From NCBI GenBank assembly GCA_949287095.1, contig CASEFA010000006.1, positions 1-64,000 on the forward strand: DNA of 64,000 bases, given 5' to 3'. Below, in pieces: positions 44,230 through 54,050 of the stretch. The notes under the pieces were generated by a model. It did not search any database. It saw only the letters and a list, made by a program, of their open reading frames with translations, and was not told the DNA's origin. Position 1 is the first letter of the stretch, and each line of letters begins with the position of its first letter. The translations under genes were made by a program, and so were the position numbers. The DNA is from an uncultured Bacillota bacterium (GTDB lineage Bacteria > Bacillota > Clostridia > Peptostreptococcales > Anaerovoracaceae).

Positions 44230-44259
44230 ATTATATTATCAGCCTGCGGGCTTTGTCAA
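44230..44259 (-). promoter_or_regulatory. Promoter of the GntR gene (leaderless arrangement)
   Basis: Perfect TTGACA (44254-44259), 18-bp spacer, perfect TATAAT (44230-44235), then only TTATCC before the ATG at 44223. Start-site selection 7 bases after the -10 falls on the A of ATG. The spacer contains the palindrome AGCC-CGCA-GGCT, a possible autoregulatory operator. Confidence 0.75.
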
Positions 44260-44276
44260 CGCGGAAAGGAGCATAT

Positions 44277-44900
44277 ATGGATAAGGAAAAGGTAAAAAAA
44301 GTGCTGGATCTCCTCGAAGAGGAATATCCGGAGGCCGAGTGCGCGCTTCATCACAGAAACGTGTTCGAGCTCATCGTCGCAGTGGCATTATCGGCTCAGA
44401 CTACGGACAAAAGCGTCAATCAGGTTACTCCGGAGCTCTTCGAAAAATATCCCGATGCTGAAGCTCTTTCAAAGGCTGATCCCGCCGACGTGGAAAAGTT
44501 CATAAGACGCATCGGCATGTATAAGACAAAGTCGAAAAATATCGTTGCTATGGCGGAGAGAATAGTTTCAGATTTCGGCGGACAGGTGCCGGAGGATTAT
44601 GAGTCTTTAGTCAGCCTTCCGGGAGTGGGGAGAAAGACGGCCAACGTGGTGCTCTCCGTGGGATTCGGCCATCAGAGAATAGCCGTCGACACACATGTAT
44701 TCAGGGTTTCCAACAGAATAGGCCTTGTCCATGAAACCGACGTGCTTAAGACGGAGCTTGCGCTGATGGAAACAGTTCCCGAGGACAGGTGGTCAAAGAC
44801 ACACCACAGCCTGATTTTTCACGGACGGAACTGCTGTACCGCGAGAAAACCGGACTGCGAAGGCTGTGTGATAAGAGAGCTTTGCGAGAGGAACATATAA
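44277..44900 (+). CDS. nth: Endonuclease III
   Basis: DNA glycosylase/AP lyase for oxidised pyrimidines. 207 residues from ATG 44277, which follows GGAAAGGAG; the frame extends upstream to 44253 without a ribosome binding site. Helix-hairpin-helix LPGVGRKTANVVLS with catalytic Lys, Asp in VDTHVFRVSNR, and the 4Fe-4S cluster Cys spacing in the C-terminal CCTARKPDCEGCVIRELC. Family length is normal. Confidence 0.95.
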   Translation: MDKEKVKKVLDLLEEEYPEAECALHHRNVFELIVAVALSAQTTDKSVNQVTPELFEKYPDAEALSKADPADVEKFIRRIGMYKTKSKNIVAMAERIVSDFGGQVPEDYESLVSLPGVGRKTANVVLSVGFGHQRIAVDTHVFRVSNRIGLVHETDVLKTELALMETVPEDRWSKTHHSLIFHGRNCCTARKPDCEGCVIRELCERNI

Positions 44901-44933
44901 ACATATTGCTGATTTTGTTTAACGGGAGACATT

Positions 44934-45440
44934 ATGACAGACATTAAGAGTAAAGTCGTGCTACGGCCGATAAAGAGAGAAGACGACCCGTACCTGGGCG
45001 AGATAGCAAGATATAACCTTGAAAAGTACGGGCTTGATATTCCGGGAACGGCATATTTCGACCCGGAGCTCGATCATCTTTCCGTGTACTACGGCGAAAA
45101 GCCTGAAGAAAGATTTTATCTCGTTGCGGAGCTTTCAGGCGAAGTGCTCGGAGGAGTGGGCTTTGCGGAATTCCCTTTAATCGAAGGATGCGCGGAGCTT
45201 CAGAAGCTGTATCTGAAGGACAGCGTAAAGGGCGTCGGACTGGGAAAGCTTTTAATGAAGGAGATAGAGGCGAAGGCAAGGGATTTCGGATACAGGAGGA
45301 TATACCTGGAAACTCACAGCAGCCTTGAGACGGCTCTTCATATGTATGAAAGGACCGGATACAGGGACAGGAGCAAGGTGGACGCGCCTTCAACCAGCGC
45401 ACATAACGCCATGGACAGATTTCTCATAAAGGAGCTTTAA
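44934..45440 (+). CDS. GNAT-family N-acetyltransferase
   Basis: 168 residues. Motif A LQKLYLKDSVKGVGLGKLLMKEIEAKA carries the acetyl-CoA loop, and RRIYLETHSSLETALHMYERTGY is motif B. The start VVLRPIKREDDPYLGEI is typical of MarR-associated or RimI-like small acetyltransferases. Substrate unknown. GGGAGA precedes the ATG. Confidence 0.85.
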   Translation: MTDIKSKVVLRPIKREDDPYLGEIARYNLEKYGLDIPGTAYFDPELDHLSVYYGEKPEERFYLVAELSGEVLGGVGFAEFPLIEGCAELQKLYLKDSVKGVGLGKLLMKEIEAKARDFGYRRIYLETHSSLETALHMYERTGYRDRSKVDAPSTSAHNAMDRFLIKEL

Positions 45441-45444
45441 GAAT

Positions 45445-45531
45445 ATGAAAGCGATGACATATGTTGAAAAGGGCAGATTTGAGCTCAGAGAAAACGGGAT
45501 TTTTAAAAAACAGACTGGACGGGGTAATTAA
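45445..45531 (+). pseudogene. N-terminal scrap of a zinc alcohol dehydrogenase
   Basis: ATG at 45445 after AAGGAGC opens MKAMTYVEKGRFELRE, the usual first 16 residues of a medium-chain NAD(P)-dependent alcohol dehydrogenase, then switches to unrelated GIFKKQTGRGN and stops at 45531. The remaining ~330 residues of the enzyme are absent and the NimA-like gene follows. A deletion scar is the simplest reading. A weak promoter for the next gene (TATACT at 45540) lies just after it. Confidence 0.5.
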
Positions 45532-45567
45532 GGTAGCGGTATACTGATATAAACAAGGAGGTAAACT

Positions 45568-46062
45568 ATGTTCAGAGAAATGAGAAGGAAAAAACAGGTT
45601 ATGAGTGAAGAGCTTACGAAGAGTGTTCTGTTTAACGGAACTTCCGGAGTTCTGGCCCTTGAAGGCGATGACGGTTATCCTTACGCCGTACCTGTCAGCT
45701 ACGTTTTCGACGGAGAGAAGCTTTATTTTCACTGCGCAAAGGAAGGCCATAAGATCGACGCCATAAGGAGAAACGAAAAGGCTTCTTTCTGCGTCATCGA
45801 AACGGATCATATAGTTCCCGAGGAATACACCACGTACTTCAGAAGCGCCATCGTATTCGGCAGAATGAGAATCCTGACTGAAGATGTTGAAAAGCGCGCT
45901 GCTCTGGAGAAACTGGGAAAGAAATATGCTCCGGAAGATACTGCCGAGAATCTCGCAAAACATATAGACAAAGAGTGGACTCCCGTATGTGTTCTTGAAA
46001 TGACGGCAGACCACATTTCCGGAAAAGAAGCAATAGAATTCGTGAGGGAAAGAGAAAAATAG
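45568..46062 (+). CDS. NimA-like pyridoxamine 5'-phosphate oxidase-fold flavoprotein
   Basis: 164 residues. The start FREMRRKKQVMSEE and the following GVLALEGDDGYPYAVPVSYVFDGEKLYFHCAKEGHKIDAI are typical of the nitroimidazole-resistance (Nim) branch of the PNPOx fold. His in HCAKEGHK is a family landmark. Function in unselected anaerobes is unknown: an FMN-dependent reductase is likely, resistance is possible only. AAGGAGG precedes the ATG. Confidence 0.85.
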   Translation: MFREMRRKKQVMSEELTKSVLFNGTSGVLALEGDDGYPYAVPVSYVFDGEKLYFHCAKEGHKIDAIRRNEKASFCVIETDHIVPEEYTTYFRSAIVFGRMRILTEDVEKRAALEKLGKKYAPEDTAENLAKHIDKEWTPVCVLEMTADHISGKEAIEFVREREK

Positions 46063-46081
46063 TCAGAAGACCTCAGAAACC

Positions 46082-46110
46082 TTGAAATAAAGGGCTTAAA
46101 GTGATAGAAT
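46082..46110 (+). promoter_or_regulatory. Promoter of asd
   Basis: TTGAAA (46082-46087), 17-bp spacer, TAGAAT (46105-46110), about 44 bases before the ATG. Confidence 0.55.
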
Positions 46111-46153
46111 ATAACGATAATATTCATTTTCAGACGTTTAAAAGGAGCAGGAC

Positions 46154-47248
46154 ATGAAAGAGAGAGAAAATAAGCTCAGAGCCGGAATAATAGGCGGAAC
46201 GGGAATGGTGGGACAGAGATTCGTCACACTGCTTGCAGATCATCCATGGTTTCAGGTAACCGCCATAGCCGCCAGCGCCAGAAGCGCGGGAAAGACATAT
46301 GAGGAAGCGGTGGGCGGTCGCTGGAAGATGACGTCGCCTATGCCGGAAAACGTGAAGAATATCATCGTTAAAGACGTTAAGGATATAGAAGCCATGTCCG
46401 GTGAGGTCGACTTTGTCTTCAGCGCCGTAGACATGACGAAAGAGGAAATAAAAAAGATAGAGGAAGACTACGCAAAGGCCGAGATTCCGGTTGTATCCAA
46501 CAACAGCGCTCACCGCTGGACGCCGGATGTGCCTATGGTTATCCCGGAAATCAACGTGCAGCATTTTGACGTTATCGAGCATCAGAAGAAGAGGCTGGGA
46601 ACGGAGCGCGGATTTATCGCCGTTAAGCCGAACTGCTCTATTCAGGGATACGTACCGGCTCTTGCCGCATGGAAGGAATTCGAGCCTTACGAGGTTGTCG
46701 TAACCACGTATCAGGCAATCAGCGGAGCGGGCAAGACGTTTAAAGACTGGCCGGAAATGGTTGAAAACATAATTCCGTATATCGGCGGTGAAGAGGAAAA
46801 GAGCGAGCAGGAGCCGCTGAGAATATTCGGACACATAGAAAACGGCGAAATCGTCAAGGCGCAGGAGCCTGTAATCACCAGCCAGTGCGTAAGAGTTCCC
46901 GTCCTCGACGGACACACGGCTGCGGTCTTTGTCAGATTCAGAAAGAAACCGTCTAAAGAACAGCTCATCGAAAAGCTCAGAGCCTTCAGAGGCTTTCCTC
47001 AGGAGGAAGGACTTCCTTCAGCGCCGAAGCAGTTTATCCAGTATCTGGAGGACGACGACAGACCTCAGGTAAAGCTGGATGTGAACTACGAGAACGGATT
47101 CGGAGTTTCCATAGGAAGGCTCAGAGAGGATACGGTGTACGACTACAAGTTCATCGGACTTGCTCACAACACCGTTCGCGGCGCTGCGGGAGGAGCAGTT
47201 CTCTGTGCGGAGGCCCTTGCAGCCAAAGGATACATTACAGAAAGATAA
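46154..47248 (+). CDS. asd: Aspartate-semialdehyde dehydrogenase (archaeal/fungal-type)
   Basis: 364 residues. NADP motif GIIGGTGMVGQRFV, catalytic Cys in VKPNCSIQGYVPAL, the active-site His region RVPVLDGHTAAVFV. The LRAGIIGGTGMVGQ start and the PNCS rather than PGCYPT arrangement indicate the archaeal/fungal-like branch found in some Clostridia. Provides the branch point to Lys, Thr, Met and diaminopimelate. The rest of the pathway is not adjacent. AAGGAGCAGG lies before the ATG. Confidence 0.94.
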   Translation: MKERENKLRAGIIGGTGMVGQRFVTLLADHPWFQVTAIAASARSAGKTYEEAVGGRWKMTSPMPENVKNIIVKDVKDIEAMSGEVDFVFSAVDMTKEEIKKIEEDYAKAEIPVVSNNSAHRWTPDVPMVIPEINVQHFDVIEHQKKRLGTERGFIAVKPNCSIQGYVPALAAWKEFEPYEVVVTTYQAISGAGKTFKDWPEMVENIIPYIGGEEEKSEQEPLRIFGHIENGEIVKAQEPVITSQCVRVPVLDGHTAAVFVRFRKKPSKEQLIEKLRAFRGFPQEEGLPSAPKQFIQYLEDDDRPQVKLDVNYENGFGVSIGRLREDTVYDYKFIGLAHNTVRGAAGGAVLCAEALAAKGYITER

Positions 47249-47328
47249 TTTGCGGGATTACAGCGGTCGTGACGGCAGTCGGGGCCGCTTAAGCCTGTTT
47301 AAAAAGAAAATTCGGGGGAGAAGTTTAA

Positions 47329-50040
47329 GTGGCAGAAACCAGAAAGAAAACCACCAGATCCACAGGAAAAAAGAGTTCGGCGAAAGCTAAGGGAAGTAAA
47401 AAGGCAGCCGCAGAAAAGGATGAACGGACAAAATCGTCAGGGGTTCATGCGGGCGTGCGCGATAACATATGGGGCGTTTGTCTCATAGCCCTTGGAATAT
47501 TCCTCTTTGCCGCCGTCGAATTTGAGGTTGCGGGACAGCTTGGAAACATGCTCGGGGATTTCCTCAAGGGCGTGTTCGGTTTTGTTGCGCTTATTCTGCC
47601 ATGGTATCTTATCGGTCTCGGCGCTCTTCTGTTCATAAATAAGAATGCCCACGTTTCAGGCCTGACCGTAACCCTGGCGTTTATAATGCTTCTAATGGTC
47701 TGCCTGATAAATTCCGGAAGATTCATAGATGCCGCGCATATCGAGTATACGGCCTTAGACTTCTATAAAACAGGCGTAGACCTTGAAAGCGGCGGATTCT
47801 TCGGAATGCTGCTGGGATCGGCTCTCGTGAAATTTACGGGCAAGATAGGACTTTACATAATTTCTATTGTTGTAATCCTCATATGTATTCTCATTATGAT
47901 TAACAGGCCGGTATCCACCGCTGTGGATAAGATAGCGGACGGAGCCCAGAAGGTAAAAGAGCGGAGAGAGGAGAGGGAAGAAGAGCTTGCGTCTATTGAA
48001 ACAGAAAGCAGAGCGGAAAATGCCCAGCTTACCATAGAAGGACTCGTATCGAATCCATACGACCTTAATCCGGAGAACAGGCCTGAAAAGAAGAGCAGAC
48101 TGAGGAATATCCTCAGATATATGAAAGACGATAAGCTCTTTGAGAAGGACATAAAGCCTTTTGACAGTGACAGCGCCATGGCGCCTGAAGAACCTGTAAT
48201 TACCGAGGTAGCTTCGGACCCTGACGAAGGTGCGAAAAGCGGGTACATATATAACGACGTGACAGATTCAGACCCGTCCGTTTCCTATGGCCTTGACGGT
48301 GAGGGCCATCACGCCGCGCCGGGCTACGGTCTTGACGGAGGTGGAACTGTGTCATCGGGCTACGGTCTGGACGGAGGCCTTTCGCCAGAGAGCATAGGTA
48401 TTTCAGGCTACGGCCTGGACGGTGATACCGATTTTTCTTCTCACGGAACGGGACTCTCACCTGATGAGGTAACTTCGGGTGAGGAACGTATGCCAGAGAG
48501 CGTTAAAGAAGAGAAGCCTTCAAAGAGAAATCTTTCACAGGCGGAACTCGATGCTCTCATGCCGGAGGTCAATACCGCGCCGAAACAGAAAAAGTATAAA
48601 ATGCCGCCTGTCAATCTTCTGAAGCCGGCGTCAGGGGGAAGAGACCCTCATCTGGCTTCGGACCTTAAGGCCATGGCGTCAAAGCTTGAAGAAACCCTGA
48701 AAAACTTCAACGTGGACGCAAAGGTGGTTCAGGTCACCAGAGGCCCTGCCGTGACGAGATACGAAATTCAGCCGGGAATCGGAGTCAAGGTAAGCAGCAT
48801 CGCCAGACTCTCCGACGACATAGCTCTCAATCTTGAAGCGAAATCCATAAGAATAGAGGCTCCTATTCCGGGGAAGGCCGCCGTTGGAATAGAGGTTGAA
48901 AACGATAAGATAAACATGGTCACCCTGAGGGAGATCATAGGTTCTCAGGAATTCAGGCGGGCAGAATCGAAAATCACATTTGCCGTAGGCAAGGATATAG
49001 CGGGAAAGGCTGTAGTCGCAGATCTTAAGAGCATGCCTCATCTGCTCATTGCGGGATCTACGGGCTCCGGAAAGAGCGTGTGCATAAACAGCATCATTAC
49101 CAGCATTCTTTATAAGGCAAATCCTGACGAGGTAAAGCTGGTGCTCATAGATCCGAAGGTTGTGGAGCTTGGAAATTACAACGGAATCCCGCACCTTCTC
49201 ATTCCGGTAGTCACCGAGCCGACAAAGGCTGCAGCCGCACTTAACTGGGCGGTTGCCGAGATGACGGACAGGTATAAGAAGTTTGCGGAAAACAACGTGA
49301 GAGACCTGACGGGATACAACAAACACATGAAGGCTGCAGGGGACACGGAAAGCGTTATGCCGCAGATAGTAATAATAATCGACGAACTGGCCGATCTGAT
49401 GATGGCGGCGCCGTCTCAGGTGGAGGAGTCTATCTGCAGGCTTGCCCAGATGGCAAGAGCGGCGGGAATGCACCTTATCGTTGCGACCCAGAGACCGTCC
49501 GTTGACATTATCACCGGCGTAATAAAGGCCAACATTCCGTCCAGAATCGCCTTTGCAGTTTCGTCCCAGTTCGACTCCAGAACCATTCTCGATATGTCCG
49601 GAGCCGAAAAGCTTGTGGGAAAAGGCGATATGCTCTTTAACCCGCTCGGAATGGGAAAGCCGGTAAGAGTTCAGGGCTGCTTCATTTCCGACGAGGAGGT
49701 TTCCTCCGTAATCGACTTCATAAAAGCGCAGAGCGAGAAGGAACCGGAATATGCGGGTGAAGTGATTGCCTCCATAGAAAAGGGAGGCCCTTCTGCAGCA
49801 GGAAAGGACGAGGATACGGACGAGCTGCTTCCGGAGTCCATAGAGTGCGTTGTCCACGCAGGACAGGCATCGGTTTCCATGCTCCAGAGGCGGTTCAGAA
49901 TAGGATATAACAGAGCCGCAAGAATCGTGGAAATGATGGAGGAAAGAGGAATAGTGGGACCTCAGGACGGAAGCAGACCGAGACAGGTTCTCTTAACGGA
50001 AGACGAGCTTAACGCCATGAAGGAGGAAGCATTAGAATAG
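47329..50040 (+). CDS. ftsK: DNA translocase FtsK/SpoIIIE
   Basis: DNA pump of the division septum and/or forespore, 903 residues. GTG start after GGGGGAG. Residues 1-40 are Lys-rich; four membrane helices span about 45-195. A long linker (200-420) contains four YGLDG repeats (320-365, separate entry). The motor begins near 430 with [14 protein letters not shown], Walker [12 protein letters not shown] near 575, Walker [15 protein letters not shown], and ends with the gamma winged helix [25 protein letters not shown]. rimO begins within its stop codon. It could be FtsK or SpoIIIE; sporulation capacity cannot be judged from this window. Confidence 0.94.
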   Translation: MAETRKKTTRSTGKKSSAKAKGSKKAAAEKDERTKSSGVHAGVRDNIWGVCLIALGIFLFAAVEFEVAGQLGNMLGDFLKGVFGFVALILPWYLIGLGALLFINKNAHVSGLTVTLAFIMLLMVCLINSGRFIDAAHIEYTALDFYKTGVDLESGGFFGMLLGSALVKFTGKIGLYIISIVVILICILIMINRPVSTAVDKIADGAQKVKERREEREEELASIETESRAENAQLTIEGLVSNPYDLNPENRPEKKSRLRNILRYMKDDKLFEKDIKPFDSDSAMAPEEPVITEVASDPDEGAKSGYIYNDVTDSDPSVSYGLDGEGHHAAPGYGLDGGGTVSSGYGLDGGLSPESIGISGYGLDGDTDFSSHGTGLSPDEVTSGEERMPESVKEEKPSKRNLSQAELDALMPEVNTAPKQKKYKMPPVNLLKPASGGRDPHLASDLKAMASKLEETLKNFNVDAKVVQVTRGPAVTRYEIQPGIGVKVSSIARLSDDIALNLEAKSIRIEAPIPGKAAVGIEVENDKINMVTLREIIGSQEFRRAESKITFAVGKDIAGKAVVADLKSMPHLLIAGSTGSGKSVCINSIITSILYKANPDEVKLVLIDPKVVELGNYNGIPHLLIPVVTEPTKAAAALNWAVAEMTDRYKKFAENNVRDLTGYNKHMKAAGDTESVMPQIVIIIDELADLMMAAPSQVEESICRLAQMARAAGMHLIVATQRPSVDIITGVIKANIPSRIAFAVSSQFDSRTILDMSGAEKLVGKGDMLFNPLGMGKPVRVQGCFISDEEVSSVIDFIKAQSEKEPEYAGEVIASIEKGGPSAAGKDEDTDELLPESIECVVHAGQASVSMLQRRFRIGYNRAARIVEMMEERGIVGPQDGSRPRQVLLTEDELNAMKEEALE
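48286..48423 (+). repeat. Four YGLDG repeats in the FtsK linker
   Basis: Residues 320-324, 333-337, 345-349 and 361-365 are exactly YGLDG, mostly preceded by G or S, at 12-16 residue spacing in an otherwise low-complexity acidic linker. Synonymous codons differ between copies, so the repeat is kept at the protein level. Confidence 0.85.
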
Positions 50041-51359
50041 TGAAGGTATATTTCGAGACTCTTGGATGTCCCAAGAATTTTTACGATACGGAAAACGCCA
50101 AAGGAATACTTGAAGACGCAGGCTTTGAGATATGTGACAATCCTGAGACTGCGGACTTTGTCGTAGTAAACACATGCGGCTTTATAAACGACGCAAAGAC
50201 CGAGTCCATAGAGAGAATCTTTGACATGGCATCGGCAAAGAGAGACGACGCAAAGCTGGTGGTCTCCGGGTGTCTTTCCAAAAGATATTCAGAAGAGCTC
50301 TTTGAGGAGATGCCGGAGGCTGACGCCTTTGTGGGAGTAAACGAATACGAAAAGCTTCCCGAGTTACTCCGCAGGCTTTCGGAAAACCCGGGGGAGCGGA
50401 AAGTGCTCTGCGAAAACGGATACGACGAGGTTTTAAAGCCGCTTCCGAGAAAGCTTGACGAAAATCCCTACACAGCGACCATTAAGATTGCTGAAGGGTG
50501 CGACAACGTTTGCGCCTACTGCATTATTCCCTTCATCAGAGGGGGCTACAGAAGCAAGAAAATGGAAGACGTGGTGGCAGAGGCCTGCGCTCTTGCCGAA
50601 GCGGGATGCAGGGAGCTCGTTCTTATCGCTCAGGACGTAACCTGCTACGGGCTTGACCTTTACGGCGAGTACAGCCTGGCGAAGCTGCTGAAAAAACTCT
50701 GCGGAATCGAAGGGATAAGGTGGATACGTCTGATGTACTGCTACGACGACCGCATAACCGACGAACTCATAGAAACCATCGCAACAGAGGAAAAAATCTG
50801 CAACTACCTTGACATTCCTATCCAGCACGCCAGCGACGCAATTCTTTCAGCCATGAACAGAAGATCGAACAAGGCGGATCTGGTTGCCAAGCTGGATAAG
50901 ATTAGAAAAGCGATACCAGATATAAGAATCAGAACGACCCTAATCACCGGCTTTCCAGGAGAGACGGAAAAGGATCACGAGGAGCTTCTGGAATTCGTCG
51001 AGAACCAGAAGTTCGCCAGACTGGGCGTGTTCGCTTATTCCATGGAAGAGGGAACGGCCGCCGGAGAGATGGAAAATCAGGTGGACGAGGATGTAAAAGC
51101 TCAGAGACTTGATGAGATAATGAGGATACAGCGGGAGATATCCCTTGAAAACAACCGCCGGCTCATCGGAGAGACCATGGAGGTAATGGTGGACGAAAGG
51201 GACGAGGACGGAAGTTACATCGGAAGGACCAGGTATGACGCTCCCGAGATAGATAACGCCGTGATATTCACCTCGAGCAGGGAGCTTAAGGCCGGAGATA
51301 TTGTAAACGTTAAGATAGAGGACGCATTCGATTACGACCTTACCGGAGAGGAATGCTGA
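50040..51359 (+). CDS. rimO: Ribosomal protein S12 methylthiotransferase RimO
   Basis: Radical SAM enzyme that methylthiolates the conserved Asp of S12. 439 residues, GTG start overlapping the ftsK stop by one base. UPF0004 start ETLGCPKNFYDTENAKGIL, cluster motif CDNVCAYCIIPFIRGGYRSK, and a C-terminal TRAM domain. The phrase GCPKN with DTE is characteristic of RimO, contrasting with GCQMN in the MiaB encoded at 33 kb. Confidence 0.95.
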   Translation: MKVYFETLGCPKNFYDTENAKGILEDAGFEICDNPETADFVVVNTCGFINDAKTESIERIFDMASAKRDDAKLVVSGCLSKRYSEELFEEMPEADAFVGVNEYEKLPELLRRLSENPGERKVLCENGYDEVLKPLPRKLDENPYTATIKIAEGCDNVCAYCIIPFIRGGYRSKKMEDVVAEACALAEAGCRELVLIAQDVTCYGLDLYGEYSLAKLLKKLCGIEGIRWIRLMYCYDDRITDELIETIATEEKICNYLDIPIQHASDAILSAMNRRSNKADLVAKLDKIRKAIPDIRIRTTLITGFPGETEKDHEELLEFVENQKFARLGVFAYSMEEGTAAGEMENQVDEDVKAQRLDEIMRIQREISLENNRRLIGETMEVMVDERDEDGSYIGRTRYDAPEIDNAVIFTSSRELKAGDIVNVKIEDAFDYDLTGEEC

Positions 51360-54016
51360 TGGACAGAATTATAATTATAGACGGAAACAGCCTGATAAAC
51401 AGAGCGTATTACGCCATGGCAAGGCCCATGATCACGAGAGAGGGCATATATACCCAGGGAATATACGGTTTTCTCAACATGCTCTCGAAGATAGAGGAGG
51501 ACTATGCTCCGACCCATATGGCCGTGGCGTGGGATCTTAAGGCTCCAACCTTCCGCCATAAGGAATACGACGCCTACAAAGCCGGCAGAAAGAGCATGCC
51601 CGCAGAGCTTGCCATGGAGCTTCCGATCATGAAGGACATTCTGGAGGCGAAGGGAATAAAGAATCTTTCCGTGGAAGGATTTGAGGCCGACGACGTGATA
51701 GGAACGGTTTCAAAGATGGCCGACGACGCCGGTATGGATACCATGATAATCACCGGAGACAGGGACGCCCTTCAGCTGGCCTCGGACACGGTGAAGGTTA
51801 TCATTACGAAAAAGGGCATTACCGAATTCGAGCTTTACGACGCTGAAAAAATGCAGGAAAGGTATCAGCTCACGCCGTCTCAGTTTATTGACCTGAAAGG
51901 GCTCATGGGCGATTCGTCAGATAACATTCCCGGCATTCCCGGAGTAGGAGAGAAGACGGGTATCAAGCTTCTCACCCAGTTTGGTTCCATTTCGGAGATG
52001 CTCTCGCATACGGATGAAATATCCAACGTAAAGCTGAGAACGAAGGTGGAGGAAAACGCCCAGCTTGCGCTGATGAGCCGCCGCCTTGCCGAAATAATAA
52101 GAAACGTTCCAATAGACGTGACCCTGGAAGAACTTAGAATCGGCGACACGGACACAGGAAGGCTCATAGACATATATAAGAAGCTTGAGTTCAAGAGCTT
52201 TCTCAAGAAGCTACACATAGAGGATACGGAGGCCGCGGATTTCAGCAGCGAAAAGGCCGTAGAAACGGTTTACATAGACTCTGAAGCGGGCCTTGAGAGC
52301 ATACGAGCGCTGGACGAGGGGGCCGAAGCTGTAATTAAGACCGTCTCGGATCACAGCCATACCTCAAAGCCTGAGATAAGCGCCGTGGGAATACTCTCCG
52401 GAGACAGGTATTTTCATATCGATACCACAGGCGCCGTGACCGTAGAAGAGCTTGTCAAAATATTGAACGGGAAGAAATTCAGGATATCCGGACATGACCT
52501 CGTAAAAGACTACTACGACCTTATGTGGAACGGTTTTACCTGCGTAAATACGGATTTTGATACGGCGGTAGCCCAGTACGTCCTGGACCCGTCAAGAAAC
52601 GGATACGACCTTAAAACCCTTACGACCGAGTATCTTCACTACGAAATAGCCGACGAAAAGGACGCCCTTAAGGACCTGGGGCAGATGGATATTCTCGGAG
52701 AAAACAGCAGGAAGCTTGCCGGATTCGGCCTTGAGCAGTGTCTGGCCGTGAGAAGGCTCAGAGCCGTTCAGGAGAAGGAGATTAAGGAAAAGGGGCTTAC
52801 GGACGTTTTTACAAAGGCTGAGCTTCCGCTGATCGAAGTTCTCGCCGCAATGGAGCGTCAGGGCTTTACGGTGGACAGAGACACCCTTGCGGAGCAGGGA
52901 GCAGTTCTCACAGGAAGAATAAATAAAATAACCGGCGAAATCTACAGCCTTGCAGGTGAGGAGTTCAACATAAATTCTCCTGCACAGCTGGGGGAGATGC
53001 TCTTTGACAAACTTGGACTTCCCGCAGGGAAAAAAACGAAGAGAGGATACAGCACCAGCGCCGATATCCTTGAAAAAATCAAGGATAAGCACCCGATTGT
53101 GGACCTTATCCTTCAGTACAGAACTCTTTCAAAGCTGAAGAGCACATATGTGGACGGTCTCATCCCGCTCATAGGTTCAGACGGCAGAATACGCGCTCAC
53201 TTCAGACAGACCGTAACCGCAACGGGAAGGATAAGCTGCACGGAGCCTAACCTGCAGAACATACCCGTGCGCCACGAGGAGGGAAGGCTTCTGAGAAAAG
53301 CGTTTACTCCTTCAAAGGACGGCAGGATTTTGGTGGGAGCCGACTATTCCCAGATAGAGCTCAGAGTCCTTGCTCATCTTTCAGGAGACGAAAATCTCAT
53401 TGAGGCCTTCAACAGAGGTGACGATATTCACAGAAACACGGCGGCGAGAGTTTTTGGCCTTAAGTACGAGGACGTAACGCCTCTTGACAGAAGCCGGGCA
53501 AAAGCCGTCAACTTCGGAGTCATATACGGCATGAGCGGTTTCGGACTCTCCGAGGAGCTTTCCATTACGAGGAAGGAGGCCGAAAGGTATATAGCCGAGT
53601 ACTTCGGAAAGCATGAAGCCGTAAAGAACTATATGGACGAGCAGGTAAGGCTCTGTCGTGAGAGGGGATTTACAGAGACAATTCTCGGCAGAAGAAGATA
53701 CATTCACGAAATAAACTCCTCCAACTATATGACAAGGCAGCTGGGTGAAAGGCTGGCCATGAACAGCCCTATTCAGGGAAGCGCCGCGGACATCATCAAG
53801 CTTGCAATGATAAAGGTATACGCTGAACTGAAGCAGCGTAATATGCGCTCCAGGCTCATTCTTCAAGTCCACGACGAACTCATAATCGACACGGTGACGG
53901 ACGAGCTTGAGGACGTAAAGGAACTTCTCATAAGAAATATGACTCAGGCCATGGATCTTAAGGTTAAGCTCGAAAGCGACCTTAACACCGGAGAAACCTG
54001 GTACGACCTTAAATAG
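51359..54016 (+). CDS. polA: DNA polymerase I
   Basis: Repair/gap-filling polymerase, 885 residues from ATG 51359; ATG 51353 two codons earlier is possible but its ribosome binding site (GGAGAGG) is too close. 5'-3' exonuclease domain first (IIIDGNSLINRAYYAM, GFEADDVIGT, GDRDALQL, IPGIPGVGEKTG). The middle 3'-5' exonuclease fold is degenerate: no DxE motif where YIDSEAGLESI and YFHIDTTGA lie. Polymerase domain: LVGADYSQIELRVLAHLS, RSRAKAVNFGVIYGMS and QVHDELI. Loss of proofreading is common in Bacillota PolA. It overlaps rimO by one base and is followed by coaE, the conserved polA-coaE order. Confidence 0.95.
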   Translation: MDRIIIIDGNSLINRAYYAMARPMITREGIYTQGIYGFLNMLSKIEEDYAPTHMAVAWDLKAPTFRHKEYDAYKAGRKSMPAELAMELPIMKDILEAKGIKNLSVEGFEADDVIGTVSKMADDAGMDTMIITGDRDALQLASDTVKVIITKKGITEFELYDAEKMQERYQLTPSQFIDLKGLMGDSSDNIPGIPGVGEKTGIKLLTQFGSISEMLSHTDEISNVKLRTKVEENAQLALMSRRLAEIIRNVPIDVTLEELRIGDTDTGRLIDIYKKLEFKSFLKKLHIEDTEAADFSSEKAVETVYIDSEAGLESIRALDEGAEAVIKTVSDHSHTSKPEISAVGILSGDRYFHIDTTGAVTVEELVKILNGKKFRISGHDLVKDYYDLMWNGFTCVNTDFDTAVAQYVLDPSRNGYDLKTLTTEYLHYEIADEKDALKDLGQMDILGENSRKLAGFGLEQCLAVRRLRAVQEKEIKEKGLTDVFTKAELPLIEVLAAMERQGFTVDRDTLAEQGAVLTGRINKITGEIYSLAGEEFNINSPAQLGEMLFDKLGLPAGKKTKRGYSTSADILEKIKDKHPIVDLILQYRTLSKLKSTYVDGLIPLIGSDGRIRAHFRQTVTATGRISCTEPNLQNIPVRHEEGRLLRKAFTPSKDGRILVGADYSQIELRVLAHLSGDENLIEAFNRGDDIHRNTAARVFGLKYEDVTPLDRSRAKAVNFGVIYGMSGFGLSEELSITRKEAERYIAEYFGKHEAVKNYMDEQVRLCRERGFTETILGRRRYIHEINSSNYMTRQLGERLAMNSPIQGSAADIIKLAMIKVYAELKQRNMRSRLILQVHDELIIDTVTDELEDVKELLIRNMTQAMDLKVKLESDLNTGETWYDLK

Positions 54017-54050
54017 GCATGACCCGGAACTTATGTCAAAGGATAGAATT

